Assembly (NCBI GenBank): GCA_934899185.1
Contig: CAKXYI010000007.1
Location: 39,767-103,766, forward strand
Source of the DNA: an uncultured Lachnospiraceae bacterium
Lineage (GTDB): Bacteria; Bacillota; Clostridia; Lachnospirales; Lachnospiraceae
DNA: 64,000 bases
Direction: 5' to 3'
Positions 29,956 to 38,971 of this stretch are shown piece after piece. The number at the start of each line of letters is the position of its first letter. Within the stretch, counting starts at the first letter, position 1. The position numbers and the translations under genes were made by a program. The notes beneath the pieces were generated by a model. That model saw only the letters and a program-made list of their open reading frames with translations. It was not told the origin of the DNA and did no database searches.

Positions 29956-30204
29956 GTGAGAAAAAACGTAACAATCAATATGACAGACAGTATGGAGTCC
30001 ACACCGATCGCTCATCTGGTACAGTTGGCAAACCAGTTTTCCAGCAGTATCTATTTTGAGATGGACACGAAAAAGGTCAATGCCAAGAGTATTATGGGCA
30101 TGATGAGTTTAGTCCTTACTGCGGGCGATGTCGTTACGATCGACGCTGAGGGCGAAGATGATGCAAAGGCAGTCGATGAGATCGAGAAGTTTTTGACAAA
30201 GTAG
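29956..30204 (+). CDS. HPr-family protein, Crh-like, lacking His15
   Basis: An 82-residue HPr fold. In true HPr the phosphocarrier site is GxHARPA; here the aligned segment reads SMESTPIA, with Glu14 in place of His15 and Thr16 in place of Arg17. It therefore cannot pass phosphate in the sugar phosphotransferase system. The regulatory serine is kept (KKVNAKSIMG, Ser45, equal to Ser46 of HPr), so HprK could still phosphorylate it. This is the pattern of Bacillus Crh, which serves only as a CcpA co-repressor and is also encoded beside whiA. The GTG start follows AGGAGG. Confidence 0.88.
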   Translation: MRKNVTINMTDSMESTPIAHLVQLANQFSSSIYFEMDTKKVNAKSIMGMMSLVLTAGDVVTIDAEGEDDAKAVDEIEKFLTK

Positions 30205-30214
30205 GATTTTTAGC

Positions 30215-31102
30215 ATGAGCAAACGAGTTTTATTTTTGTTTAACCCGCGTTCCGGCAAAGGAAAAATAAAAGAGAATCTCGCAGACATCATTGATGTGAT
30301 GGTCAAAGCCGGATATGAAGTGACGGTCTACACGACACAGTCTGCAGGCGATGCTGTGCAAAAAGCGCGCACGGAGGCAGGCAATTATGACAGGATCATC
30401 TGTAGTGGTGGAGACGGCACGCTGGATGAGGTCGTTACCGGTGTGATGGGATCCGGTATTTCGGTGCCGATCGGTTATATTCCTGCCGGAAGTACCAATG
30501 ATTTTGGCAATTCCTTAGGCATCGGATCGGATATGGTACAGGCAGCGCATATCGCTGCGGAGGGAAAGCCGTTTTCTTGTGATGTAGGTAAATTTAATGA
30601 AGATTATTTTGTCTACGTCGCAGCTTTTGGAATCTTTACCGAGGTGAGTTACCAGACCAGTCAGGATCTGAAAAATATGTTGGGGCATGCCGCCTATATC
30701 TTAGAGGGAGCCAAGCAGATCTGGGATATCCCGTCTTACCGTATGCAGGTAGAGTATGACGGCAATGTCTTGTATGATGAGTTTATCTTTGGTATGGTGA
30801 CAAATTCCATGTCTGTAGGTGGTTTTAAGGGGATTATTCCGGGCAATATCGCTCTAGATGACGGCGTGTTCGAAGTAACTTTGATCAAGACTCCGAAAAA
30901 CCCGATCGAACTCAATGATATCGTTTGTTTTTTGACAGGAATTTCCAAGGATTCCAATCAGGTCTACTCTTTCCAGACCAACTTCTTAAAACTGACCAGC
31001 AGTGAAGATGTGTCATGGACCTTGGACGGCGAGTTCGGTGGCAAACACCATCTTGTTGCCATCAGTAACTGTAAACAGGGAATGGAAATTACTGTTGAAT
31101 AG
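30215..31102 (+). CDS. Diacylglycerol/lipid kinase family protein
   Basis: A 295-residue soluble kinase of the DgkB/YegS/sphingosine kinase family. The ATP site shows NPRSGKGK, CSGGDGTLDEVVTGVMG and PAGSTNDFGNSLGI, and the C-terminal beta domain carries DDGVFEVTLIKTP. Such enzymes phosphorylate diacylglycerol or related lipids and recycle lipid-turnover products; the exact substrate is not known here. The gene lies ten bases behind the Crh-like gene. Confidence 0.9.
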   Translation: MSKRVLFLFNPRSGKGKIKENLADIIDVMVKAGYEVTVYTTQSAGDAVQKARTEAGNYDRIICSGGDGTLDEVVTGVMGSGISVPIGYIPAGSTNDFGNSLGIGSDMVQAAHIAAEGKPFSCDVGKFNEDYFVYVAAFGIFTEVSYQTSQDLKNMLGHAAYILEGAKQIWDIPSYRMQVEYDGNVLYDEFIFGMVTNSMSVGGFKGIIPGNIALDDGVFEVTLIKTPKNPIELNDIVCFLTGISKDSNQVYSFQTNFLKLTSSEDVSWTLDGEFGGKHHLVAISNCKQGMEITVE

Positions 31103-31123
31103 ATTTATAAATTGAGCTATAAT
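31095..31123 (+). promoter_or_regulatory. Sigma-A promoter of the fba gene
   Basis: TTGAAT (31095-31100), a 17-base spacer and a perfect TATAAT (31118-31123), 42 bases before the fba start codon. Confidence 0.7.
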
Positions 31124-31165
31124 GACTCATGGAGTGAAATTATATAGAAGAATGGAGGAACCGCT

Positions 31166-32029
31166 ATGTTGGTATCTGCAAAAGAAATGTTGGACAAGGC
31201 TAAGGCTGGACATTACGCAGTAGGTCAGTTCAATATCAATAACTTAGAATGGACAAAGGCTGTATTGTTGACTGCTCAGGAGTTGAACTCTCCTGTCATC
31301 TTAGGTGTATCTGAAGGCGCTGGAAAGTACATGACCGGATACAAGACAGTTGCAGCAATGGTAAAGGCAATGATCGAGGAATTGAACATCACAGTTCCGG
31401 TTGCATTGCATTTGGATCATGGTAGTTATGAAGGATGTTTGAAGTGTGTTGAGGCAGGCTTCTCATCTATTATGTTTGATGGTTCTCATTATGCAATCGA
31501 TGAGAATGTTGCAAAGACAACAGAGTTGGTTGCTCTTGCACATAGCAAGGGAATGTCTATCGAAGCTGAAGTAGGATCTATCGGTGGAGAAGAAGACGGT
31601 GTTATCGGCATGGGCGAATGTGCTGATCCTAAGGAATGTAAAGCAATCGCTGATCTTGGCGTTGATATGCTTGCGGCAGGTATCGGTAATATCCATGGTA
31701 AGTACCCTGCAAACTGGGCTGGTCTTAGTTTTGAGACTTTGGATGCTATCCAGCAGTTGACAGGAGATATGCCACTGGTTCTTCATGGTGGTACAGGTAT
31801 TCCGGATGACATGATCAAGAAGGCAATCTCACTTGGTGTTGCCAAGATCAATGTAAACACAGAGTGTCAGTTATCTTTTGCAGCAGCAACAAGAGAATAC
31901 ATTGAGGCTGGCAAGGATCTGGAAGGCAAGGGCTTTGACCCTAGAAAACTTCTCTTACCTGGAACAGAAGCAATCAAGGCAACTGTGAAAGAGAAGATGG
32001 AACTGTTTGGTTCTGTAAATAGAGCTTAA
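31166..32029 (+). CDS. fba: Class II fructose-1,6-bisphosphate aldolase
   Basis: A 287-residue zinc-dependent aldolase that cleaves fructose-1,6-bisphosphate in glycolysis. The metal ligands appear in ALHLDHGSYEGC, AEVGSIGGEEDG and VLHGGTGIPDD, and the phosphate-binding INVNTECQ segment follows. A tagatose-bisphosphate aldolase of the same fold is the main alternative; the length and GxGNIHGKYP region fit the glycolytic Firmicute enzyme. Codon use here is more A/T-biased and regular than in its neighbours, as expected of a highly expressed gene. It has its own promoter and terminator. Confidence 0.93.
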   Translation: MLVSAKEMLDKAKAGHYAVGQFNINNLEWTKAVLLTAQELNSPVILGVSEGAGKYMTGYKTVAAMVKAMIEELNITVPVALHLDHGSYEGCLKCVEAGFSSIMFDGSHYAIDENVAKTTELVALAHSKGMSIEAEVGSIGGEEDGVIGMGECADPKECKAIADLGVDMLAAGIGNIHGKYPANWAGLSFETLDAIQQLTGDMPLVLHGGTGIPDDMIKKAISLGVAKINVNTECQLSFAAATREYIEAGKDLEGKGFDPRKLLLPGTEAIKATVKEKMELFGSVNRA

Positions 32030-32044
32030 TATTTTCGATGGTAC

Positions 32045-32085
32045 AAAGGTGTTCCGTATGTGTTTTTCATAGCGGGGCACCTTTT
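32045..32085 (+). terminator. Terminator after fba
   Basis: AAAGGTG (32045-32051) pairs with CACCTTT (32078-32084), with a TCCG/CGGG inner extension, followed by T residues. Confidence 0.75.
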
Positions 32086-32174
32086 TGCTTATAAAGAGTA
32101 TGATTTATCAGATTTTTATGATATATTAGATAGAGTTGTGCTACAAGTGAAAGAAACAAGGAAGGAAAAGTATT

Positions 32175-34295
32175 ATGAAAGAACAGGAATATTTCAACGT
32201 TGCTGATATCTTTGGCGAGAATGTCTTTAATGATACCGTGATGCGTGAGCGTCTGCCAAAGAAAACATATCAGAAGATGAAAGAGGTCATCAGTCAGGGT
32301 AGAGAACTGGACCCGGAAACAGCAGATGTCGTTGCTCATGAAATGAAGGAATGGGCAATCGAAAAGGGGGCAACCCACTATACACATTGGTTCCAGCCAC
32401 TTACTGGAGTGACGGCAGAAAAGCATGATTCTTTTATCAGCACCCCGATGTCAAATGGTAAGGTACTTATGAGTTTTTCCGGCAAGGAACTCATCAAGGG
32501 CGAACCAGATGCTTCTTCATTTCCATCCGGTGGTCTGCGTGCAACGTTTGAGGCGCGTGGTTATACAGCATGGGATTGTACTTCTCCGGCTTTTGTCAGA
32601 CAGGATGCCGCAGGTGCAACACTTTGCATCCCGACTGCATTTTGTTCTTATACAGGTGAGGCATTGGATCAGAAGACACCTCTTCTGCGTTCCATGGAAG
32701 CCGTTTCCAAGCAGTCTGTCCGTCTGCTTCGTTTATTTGGCAATACCACTTCACAGAGAGTTATGCCGTCAGTCGGTGCAGAGCAGGAATACTTTATTGT
32801 AGACCGTGCCAAGTATTTGCAGCGTAAGGATCTTGTATACACCGGACGTACTCTTTTTGGTGCTATGCCGCCAAAGGGGCAGGAAATGGATGACCATTAT
32901 TTTGGTGCGATCCGCGAGAGGATTGCAGCATATATGCGAGATGTCAATATTGAGTTGTGGAAACTGGGTGTATCTTCCAAGACACAGCACAATGAGGTGG
33001 CACCGGCACAGCACGAACTGGCACCGATCTATGCAGAGGCAAATGTGGCAGTTGATCACAACCAGTTGATCATGGAGACTTTGAAAAAGGTGGCCGGACG
33101 TAACGGTTTACAGTGCCTGCTCCATGAGAAGCCATTCGCAGGCGTCAATGGTTCCGGCAAGCACAATAACTGGTCATTGGTTACCGATGATGGTATCAAT
33201 CTTTTGGAACCGGGCAAGACACCGCATGACAATATCCAGTTCTTACTGGTTTTGGCATGTATTCTGCGTGCGGTAGATGAGCATGCAGACCTTTTACGCG
33301 AGTCAGCAGCAGATGTGGGAAATGATCACAGATTGGGCGCAAACGAGGCACCTCCTGCAATTATCTCTGTATATCTGGGCGAGCAGTTGCAGGACGTATT
33401 GACACAGCTCATTGATACCGGAGCAGCGACACATTCGATTTCCGGTGCCAAGTTGGAGACCGGTGTTAAGACCTTACCGGATTTCATGAAAGATGCTACG
33501 GACCGTAACCGTACATCACCGTTTGCATTTACAGGAAATAAATTTGAGTTCCGTATGGTTGGTTCTCAGGACTCTGTCGGCGAGCCGAATATCGTACTTA
33601 ATACCATCGTTGCAGAGGCATTTGCGGATGCCTGCGACATCTTAGAGAAGGCGGATGATTTTGATCTTGCTGTGCATGATCTGATCAAGCAATTGGTAAC
33701 AGACCATCAGCGCATCGTCTTTAACGGCAATGGCTATTCTGACGCATGGGTAGAGGAAGCCGAAAGACGTGGACTTCCAAATATCAAATCTATGGTTGAG
33801 GCAATCCCTGCACTTACCACAGACAAGTCGATTGCATTATTTGAGCGTTTTGGCGTATTTACCAAGGCAGAACTGGAATCCCGTGCAGAAGTTGAGTACG
33901 AACTTTACGCAAAGGAAATCAATATCGAGGCTAAGACCATGATCGATATTGCCGGCAAGCAGATCATCCCGGCAGTCATCAAGTACGCGACAGAACTTGG
34001 TACATCGATCAACACGATCAAGGCTGCCTGCGATGCTGATGTCAGCGTGCAGACCGAACTTCTGGTAGAGGTTTCTGACTTACTGGCTGATACCAAGGTG
34101 GCACTTGCTAAGTTGCAGGAAGTGGTTGCAGAGGGACTTACTATGGAAGAGAACGAGTCCAGAGCCAAATTCTATCACGATGAAGTATTTAAGGCGATGG
34201 AAGAGTTGCGTGCTCCGGTCGACGCATTGGAAATGCTAGTAGACAAGGAAGCATGGCCAATGCCTTCCTATGGCGATCTGATCTTTGAGGTATAA
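32175..34295 (+). CDS. glnN: Type III glutamine synthetase
   Basis: A 706-residue enzyme, about 250 residues longer than type I synthetases. It has the type III hallmarks HWFQPLTG near the start, the FPSGGLRATFEARGYTAWD segment (cut: PSGGLRATFEARGYTAWD) and the catalytic GVNGSGKHNNWS and NRTSPFAFTGNKFEFRMVGS regions. It condenses ammonium and glutamate with ATP, and works as a dodecamer in known cases. A helical C-terminal extension (about 600-690) is typical. It is a single gene with a terminator, so ammonium assimilation is regulated independently of its neighbours. Confidence 0.95.
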   Translation: MKEQEYFNVADIFGENVFNDTVMRERLPKKTYQKMKEVISQGRELDPETADVVAHEMKEWAIEKGATHYTHWFQPLTGVTAEKHDSFISTPMSNGKVLMSFSGKELIKGEPDASSFPSGGLRATFEARGYTAWDCTSPAFVRQDAAGATLCIPTAFCSYTGEALDQKTPLLRSMEAVSKQSVRLLRLFGNTTSQRVMPSVGAEQEYFIVDRAKYLQRKDLVYTGRTLFGAMPPKGQEMDDHYFGAIRERIAAYMRDVNIELWKLGVSSKTQHNEVAPAQHELAPIYAEANVAVDHNQLIMETLKKVAGRNGLQCLLHEKPFAGVNGSGKHNNWSLVTDDGINLLEPGKTPHDNIQFLLVLACILRAVDEHADLLRESAADVGNDHRLGANEAPPAIISVYLGEQLQDVLTQLIDTGAATHSISGAKLETGVKTLPDFMKDATDRNRTSPFAFTGNKFEFRMVGSQDSVGEPNIVLNTIVAEAFADACDILEKADDFDLAVHDLIKQLVTDHQRIVFNGNGYSDAWVEEAERRGLPNIKSMVEAIPALTTDKSIALFERFGVFTKAELESRAEVEYELYAKEINIEAKTMIDIAGKQIIPAVIKYATELGTSINTIKAACDADVSVQTELLVEVSDLLADTKVALAKLQEVVAEGLTMEENESRAKFYHDEVFKAMEELRAPVDALEMLVDKEAWPMPSYGDLIFEV

Positions 34296-34313
34296 ATAAA
34301 TTAGAAAAAAGAG

Positions 34314-34360
34314 AGACGGACAGAGAGGAATATATTTATTCCGATCTGAGCCGTCTTTTT
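34314..34360 (+). terminator. Terminator after the glutamine synthetase gene
   Basis: AGACGG (34314-34319) pairs with CCGTCT (34351-34356), and the inner GGAAT and ATTCC also pair. A T-run follows. Confidence 0.8.
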
Positions 34361-34377
34361 CATCGCGTATTAAAAAA

Positions 34378-34408
34378 GAAAATAAAAAAGAACTTCGTAA
34401 AGAAGTTC
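34378..34408 (-). terminator. Terminator of the tRNA-Gln gene
   Basis: On the minus strand GAACTTC pairs with GAAGTTC (34390-34396 with 34402-34408) around a 5-base loop, followed by TTTTTTATTTT, directly after the tRNA. Confidence 0.85.
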
Positions 34409-34414
34409 TTGAAA

Positions 34415-34486
34415 CTGGCCCACAAGGATTCGAACCTTGAAATGACGGAGTCAGAGTCCGTTGCCTTACCATTTGGCGATGGGCCA
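34415..34486 (-). tRNA. tRNA-Gln (anticodon CTG)
   Basis: Read on the minus strand, the 7-base acceptor stem TGGCCCA (34480-34486) pairs with TGGGCCA (34416-34422), with discriminator G at 34415. The anticodon arm ACGGA-CTCTGAC-TCCGT carries CTG, reading CAG codons. The T arm holds GTTCGAATC. CCA is not encoded. A terminator follows directly, so it is transcribed alone. Confidence 0.95.
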
Positions 34487-34558
34487 TTATGTCTTGCGTG
34501 AGCGGCTTGCCTAACAGCAACTCAACAATGAACATTATATAGAAGGTGAAAAGAAAAA

Positions 34559-35221
34559 TCAAGCCTTTTTTTCAAAAATTATAATTTTTTCTGCATCGTA
34601 GCCATAGCGTACATGATGACCCCAGGAAAGCCTAGCATTTCCGCTGGTTGCATTGGCAATCTCGGTCGGCAGACTGTCGTAAAGATCAGCATCAACGACG
34701 ACATCCAGACGTACATCAGCGGCAAATTCGCTTGCCGAAACGGGCACTGCATGTTCGCGCAGCAGATAGTCGATCTTGCCATAGGCATTGTAGTCGCTGG
34801 TGATGGTCAGTTCTCGACCAAGACGCTGTTCGACCAGGACGCTGGCATCCAGTCCTGCCTTGGTTGCCCCCTGATAGGCGCGTACCAAGCCCCCGGTGCC
34901 AAGTAAGACGCCGCCGAAATATCGGGTCACAACGACAACGATATTGTAGACGGAAGCGGACAGGAGGACATCGAGCATAGGTCGTCCTGCAGTCTGCGCC
35001 GGTTCGCCGTCATCGGAGCAACGCATAATTTCCTGTTTGCTGCCAATGATATAAGCATAGCAGTTATGCCGCACATCCCAGTATTCCTTTTTCTTGGCTG
35101 CAATGAAGTCCAGTGCCTCCTGTTCTGTTGCTACAGATGCGACACTTGCGATAAAGCGGGATTTCTTTTCGACGATCTCGCCCACGCCGCCCTGATATAG
35201 TATTTTCGTGCATTCTGCCAT
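34559..35221 (-). CDS. YigZ/IMPACT-family protein
   Basis: A 220-residue protein. The N-terminal Impact domain shows KKSRFIASVA, FIAAKKKEYWDVRHNCYAYI (about residues 39-58), RCSDDGEPAQTAGRPML and VVVTRYFGGVLLGTGGLVRAY, and a C-terminal ferredoxin-like domain (DUF1949 type) completes it. The family is widespread and conserved; its eukaryotic relative IMPACT modulates translation control, but the bacterial role is unproven. ATG 35221 follows TAGGAGAG. It is divergent from the PBP gene. Confidence 0.9.
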   Translation of the reverse strand: MAECTKILYQGGVGEIVEKKSRFIASVASVATEQEALDFIAAKKKEYWDVRHNCYAYIIGSKQEIMRCSDDGEPAQTAGRPMLDVLLSASVYNIVVVVTRYFGGVLLGTGGLVRAYQGATKAGLDASVLVEQRLGRELTITSDYNAYGKIDYLLREHAVPVSASEFAADVRLDVVVDADLYDSLPTEIANATSGNARLSWGHHVRYGYDAEKIIIFEKKA

Positions 35222-35356
35222 GACTGTCTCTCCTACACATTTTTCTTTATTATATATGAAGTTTTTGGTATAATAAAGTAGATTTGTTTAAATTCTGACC
35301 AATACCCATGCCTGTATATTTTTTGGGAACAGGCGTGGTAAGTAAAGGAGAACGAT

Positions 35357-38056
35357 ATGAACTACGGTAAAAAAAGTGCACAAAAGCAAAGTGCTCAACT
35401 TTCGAGCAAACGTGCCAAAAATAAAAAGAGATTCGGCATTACCTTTATCAAGACCATTTTGGTATGCATTCTCTGCATCATAGCTGTTGGTCTTGTAGCA
35501 GGCGGTCTGTATGCAGTCAAGTTGATCAAGGCGTGCCCGGACATCTCAGAGGTCAATATTTCCCCAAATGGATTTTCAACGACAGTCTTGGATTCGGCGG
35601 GAAATGAGATCGAGACGCTGGCAGCCTCCGGTTCCAACCGCACTTATGTGACGATCGATGAGATCCCCAAGGACTTGCAGCACGCCTTTGTAGCGATCGA
35701 GGATGAGCGATTTTACAAGCACAATGGTATTGATCTGCGTGGTATTATCCGTGCAGGCTTTACCGGTATCATCAGTGGCGGTGAGAAGATGCAGGGTGCA
35801 TCGACCATCACCCAGCAGTTGCTGAAAAACAACTATTTTACGACATGGACCAAGGAAGACACACTCTTGGACAGTGTCAACCGTAAGATTCAGGAGCAGT
35901 ATTTGGCAGTCCAGTTGGAAAAGGTAGAGGATAAGGATACGATCCTAGAAAATTATCTGAACACGATCAACTTAGGACAGAATACTCTTGGGGTTGAGGC
36001 GGCATCGGAGCGTTATTTTAACAAGTCTGTTTCTGAACTGACCTTGTCCGAGGACGCGGCGATCGCAGCAATCACGCAGAATCCGTCCAAGTATAATCCA
36101 ATCACCAACCCGAAGGATAATGCGTCCAGACGGAAAAAAGTCCTCAAAAAGATGTTGGATCTGGGCTATATCAACCAGTCGGAATATGATGAAGCCTTGG
36201 AGGACAACCTTTACGATCGTGTCCAGATCGTGAATGCGCAGAATGAAACCAGTGCAAGCACTTCTTATTTTGTAGATGCGCTGACGGATGAAGTGGCAAA
36301 TGATCTGGTGGACCAGAAGGGTTACACAGAAGCGCAGGCTTATCAGATGCTTTATAGCGGCGGCCTGACTATCAACTCTACGCAGGATAGCAATATCCAG
36401 ACCATCTGCGAAGAAGAAGTCAACAACAATGCAAACTATTCGGATCATGTGCTTTATTCTTTCTCTTACCGTTTGACGGTGACAAAGAAAGATGGCACCT
36501 ATCAGAATTACAGTGAGCAGACAATGCTGACTTACTATCAGGCGCAGAATCCGAATTATGATATCAACTTCTCTTCACAGGAAGAATGCGATCAGGCGAT
36601 CGAACAGTACAAGTCTGAGATCATGGAAGAAGGCGATACGATTGCCGAGGGTGGCGAGACGATCACCTATACCTTACAGCCACAGGCTGCCATTTCCGTG
36701 ATCGACCAGGCGACCGGACATGTGGTTGCTTTGGTAGGTGGCCGTGGCGACAAGACAGCCAGCAAGACTTTGAACCGTGCAACCAACATTACACGTCAGC
36801 CGGGATCCTGTTTCAAGATCATCGGTTGTTATGCTGCAGCATTGGATGCCGGCGGATTGACCCTTGCCAGCGTGCAAGATGATGCACCGACCAGTTATGC
36901 AAATGGTACGCCGCTTCACAATTATGACAATCGCTATCGTGGCTTTACTACAATTCGCGATGCGATCATATCTTCCATGAATGTCGTGACGGTCAAGAAC
37001 CTGACCCAGATCGGTACCGGACTTGGCTTTGAATATGCAGAAGCCCTTGGTATTTCTACTTTGGAACCGGGAGACAACAACCAGACCTTATGTCTGGGCG
37101 GTTTGACCAATGGTGTTACGGACCTGGAACTTACAGCAGCATATGCAACGATCGCCAATGGTGGAGACTATAACAAGCCGGTATTCTATACACAGGTTTT
37201 GGATCATAACGGCAATGTGATTCTGGATAACACGCAAAATACTTCCAAGGAAGTCTTAAAGGATACAACGGCGTGGCTTTTGACTAATGCCATGCAAGAT
37301 GTTATCACATCCGGTACAGGTTCCGGTGCGGGACTTTCCAACATGCCGACGGCGGCAAAGACCGGTACGACGACCAAGAACCGTGATACGGTATTTGCAG
37401 GTTATACACCATATTATACGGCGGCAGTCTGGGGCGGCTATGATGACAATACGGAGCAGACTTACACCGCATATGCCAAACTGATCTGGCATTCAGTCAT
37501 GCAGCGTATCCATGAGAACCTGCCTCGTAAGGAGTTTACACAGCCATCCGGTATTGTGACGGCACAGGTATGTAAGAAGTCAGGTAAACTGGCGATCGAG
37601 GGTGTCTGTGATGCCGATCCGAGAGGCTCTATGGTCTATACCGAGTATTTCGATAAGGATTCGGTACCGACAGAGACATGTGATCATCACGTCAAGTTAG
37701 ATATCTGCTCTGCTTCCGGTCAGATTGCCGGAGAGTATTGTCCGGCTGAAAATCGTGTACCAACGGTATTCATTATCGGTGGTACGGCGGAGACAGAAGA
37801 CGGACCATATCTGATTACAGAAGAAGCATTGAATACGGTATGTAGCGTGCATACATCTTCCGGTAGCACAGGCGATAGTTCCACAAGTGATGGAAGCGTC
37901 AAGCCGACGGTAGAGGGTACCATTACCGACAATAAATCACAGACTGACACTTCGGGAGGGGACAGTAGTTCCGGCAGTAGTTCCGGCAGCGGTTCGGGTG
38001 GTTCCTCCGGTGGCTCGTCAGGAGACGGTAGCACAACGCCGAGTACAACACCATAA
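35357..38056 (+). CDS. Class A penicillin-binding protein (PBP1-type)
   Basis: An 899-residue bifunctional peptidoglycan synthase. One membrane helix (about 27-55) is followed by a glycosyltransferase domain with EDERFYKHNGID, GASTITQQLLKN and NYLNTINLG. The transpeptidase domain has the serine motif SCFK (in RQPGSCFKI), SMN and KTGTT. The C-terminus (about 840-899) is a flexible Ser/Gly/Thr-rich tail, common in Firmicute PBPs. It acts outside the membrane in wall growth. A near-perfect terminator follows, so it is monocistronic. Confidence 0.95.
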   Translation: MNYGKKSAQKQSAQLSSKRAKNKKRFGITFIKTILVCILCIIAVGLVAGGLYAVKLIKACPDISEVNISPNGFSTTVLDSAGNEIETLAASGSNRTYVTIDEIPKDLQHAFVAIEDERFYKHNGIDLRGIIRAGFTGIISGGEKMQGASTITQQLLKNNYFTTWTKEDTLLDSVNRKIQEQYLAVQLEKVEDKDTILENYLNTINLGQNTLGVEAASERYFNKSVSELTLSEDAAIAAITQNPSKYNPITNPKDNASRRKKVLKKMLDLGYINQSEYDEALEDNLYDRVQIVNAQNETSASTSYFVDALTDEVANDLVDQKGYTEAQAYQMLYSGGLTINSTQDSNIQTICEEEVNNNANYSDHVLYSFSYRLTVTKKDGTYQNYSEQTMLTYYQAQNPNYDINFSSQEECDQAIEQYKSEIMEEGDTIAEGGETITYTLQPQAAISVIDQATGHVVALVGGRGDKTASKTLNRATNITRQPGSCFKIIGCYAAALDAGGLTLASVQDDAPTSYANGTPLHNYDNRYRGFTTIRDAIISSMNVVTVKNLTQIGTGLGFEYAEALGISTLEPGDNNQTLCLGGLTNGVTDLELTAAYATIANGGDYNKPVFYTQVLDHNGNVILDNTQNTSKEVLKDTTAWLLTNAMQDVITSGTGSGAGLSNMPTAAKTGTTTKNRDTVFAGYTPYYTAAVWGGYDDNTEQTYTAYAKLIWHSVMQRIHENLPRKEFTQPSGIVTAQVCKKSGKLAIEGVCDADPRGSMVYTEYFDKDSVPTETCDHHVKLDICSASGQIAGEYCPAENRVPTVFIIGGTAETEDGPYLITEEALNTVCSVHTSSGSTGDSSTSDGSVKPTVEGTITDNKSQTDTSGGDSSSGSSSGSGSGGSSGGSSGDGSTTPSTTP

Positions 38057-38069
38057 AGTAAAACGATAG

Positions 38070-38113
38070 AACGCCAGCAGCGGGATAGCAAATATGCCGT
38101 TTCTGGCGTTTTT
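38070..38113 (+). terminator. Terminator after the PBP gene
   Basis: AACGCCAG (38070-38077) pairs with CTGGCGTT (38103-38110) across a 25-base loop, followed by T residues. Confidence 0.8.
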
Positions 38114-38241
38114 AAATTTCTCATTGCATTTTTATATGGTATATAATAAAAATATATATGGCTCAAAAAAGATACATTTACCTTATCTATATTTTGTGTT
38201 ATTTTATAATGGATTAGAAAATCCATGAGAGGACGAAAACA

Positions 38242-38958
38242 ATGTATGCATTACATAGCCGCGTAAGATATAGTGAGGCAGATGAGAAAGGCAGATTGTC
38301 TGTATCAGGCATTATGAATTACTTACAGGATTGCTGTACCATGCAGGCGGAAGATCTGGGTGTGGGCTTATCCTATCTGGCAGAACATCATATTGGCTGG
38401 TTTGTGACATCCTATCAGATCAAATTATTAAAGGAAATGCCGATGGTAGGCGAGTCGATCGTGGTCAAGACTTGGCCATATCGTTTTCGCGGTATGTTGG
38501 GATATCGTAACTTTACGATCGAAGATCAGGCGGGACAGGTCTATGTCCAAGCCGATTCCTTGTGGATTTTGATGGATCTGGATAAATTATCGCCGGTACG
38601 TCTGCCACAGGAAATGCTGGATGCCTATACGATCGATCCACAGTTAGAGGGAGAATGGAACCTGCGCAAGCGCAAATTGCCGGATGTTATGACCAGGGTC
38701 TATGACTTTACTGTGACCAAGTTGCATCTGGATACCAACCATCATATGAACAATGCTCATTATGTTGAGGCAGCGCGAGAATGCCTGCCGAGTGGACAAA
38801 AGATAAGCCAGATTTATGTGGAGTTTCGTAAATCAGCAGTCTTATCAGATCAGGTCATCTGTTACAGTGTGCAAGAGGAAAATCAGCAGGTGGTTGCTTT
38901 AGAAAACGGGGAAAAAGAATTATTTGCGGTTGTTGAACTTACAATCAACAACAAATAA
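38242..38958 (+). CDS. Acyl-ACP thioesterase
   Basis: A 238-residue double hot-dog protein of the bacterial FatA/FatB-like acyl-ACP thioesterase family. The N-terminal half reads RVRYSEADEKGRLSVSGIMN, and the second half includes HLDTNHHMNNAHYVEAARE with the catalytic Asn-His pair. It releases fatty acids from acyl carrier protein in the cytosol. Chain-length preference cannot be predicted. It lies 13 bases before the CvfB gene and is probably co-transcribed with it. Confidence 0.88.
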   Translation: MYALHSRVRYSEADEKGRLSVSGIMNYLQDCCTMQAEDLGVGLSYLAEHHIGWFVTSYQIKLLKEMPMVGESIVVKTWPYRFRGMLGYRNFTIEDQAGQVYVQADSLWILMDLDKLSPVRLPQEMLDAYTIDPQLEGEWNLRKRKLPDVMTRVYDFTVTKLHLDTNHHMNNAHYVEAARECLPSGQKISQIYVEFRKSAVLSDQVICYSVQEENQQVVALENGEKELFAVVELTINNK

Positions 38959-38971
38959 GAAAGGAAGTACA

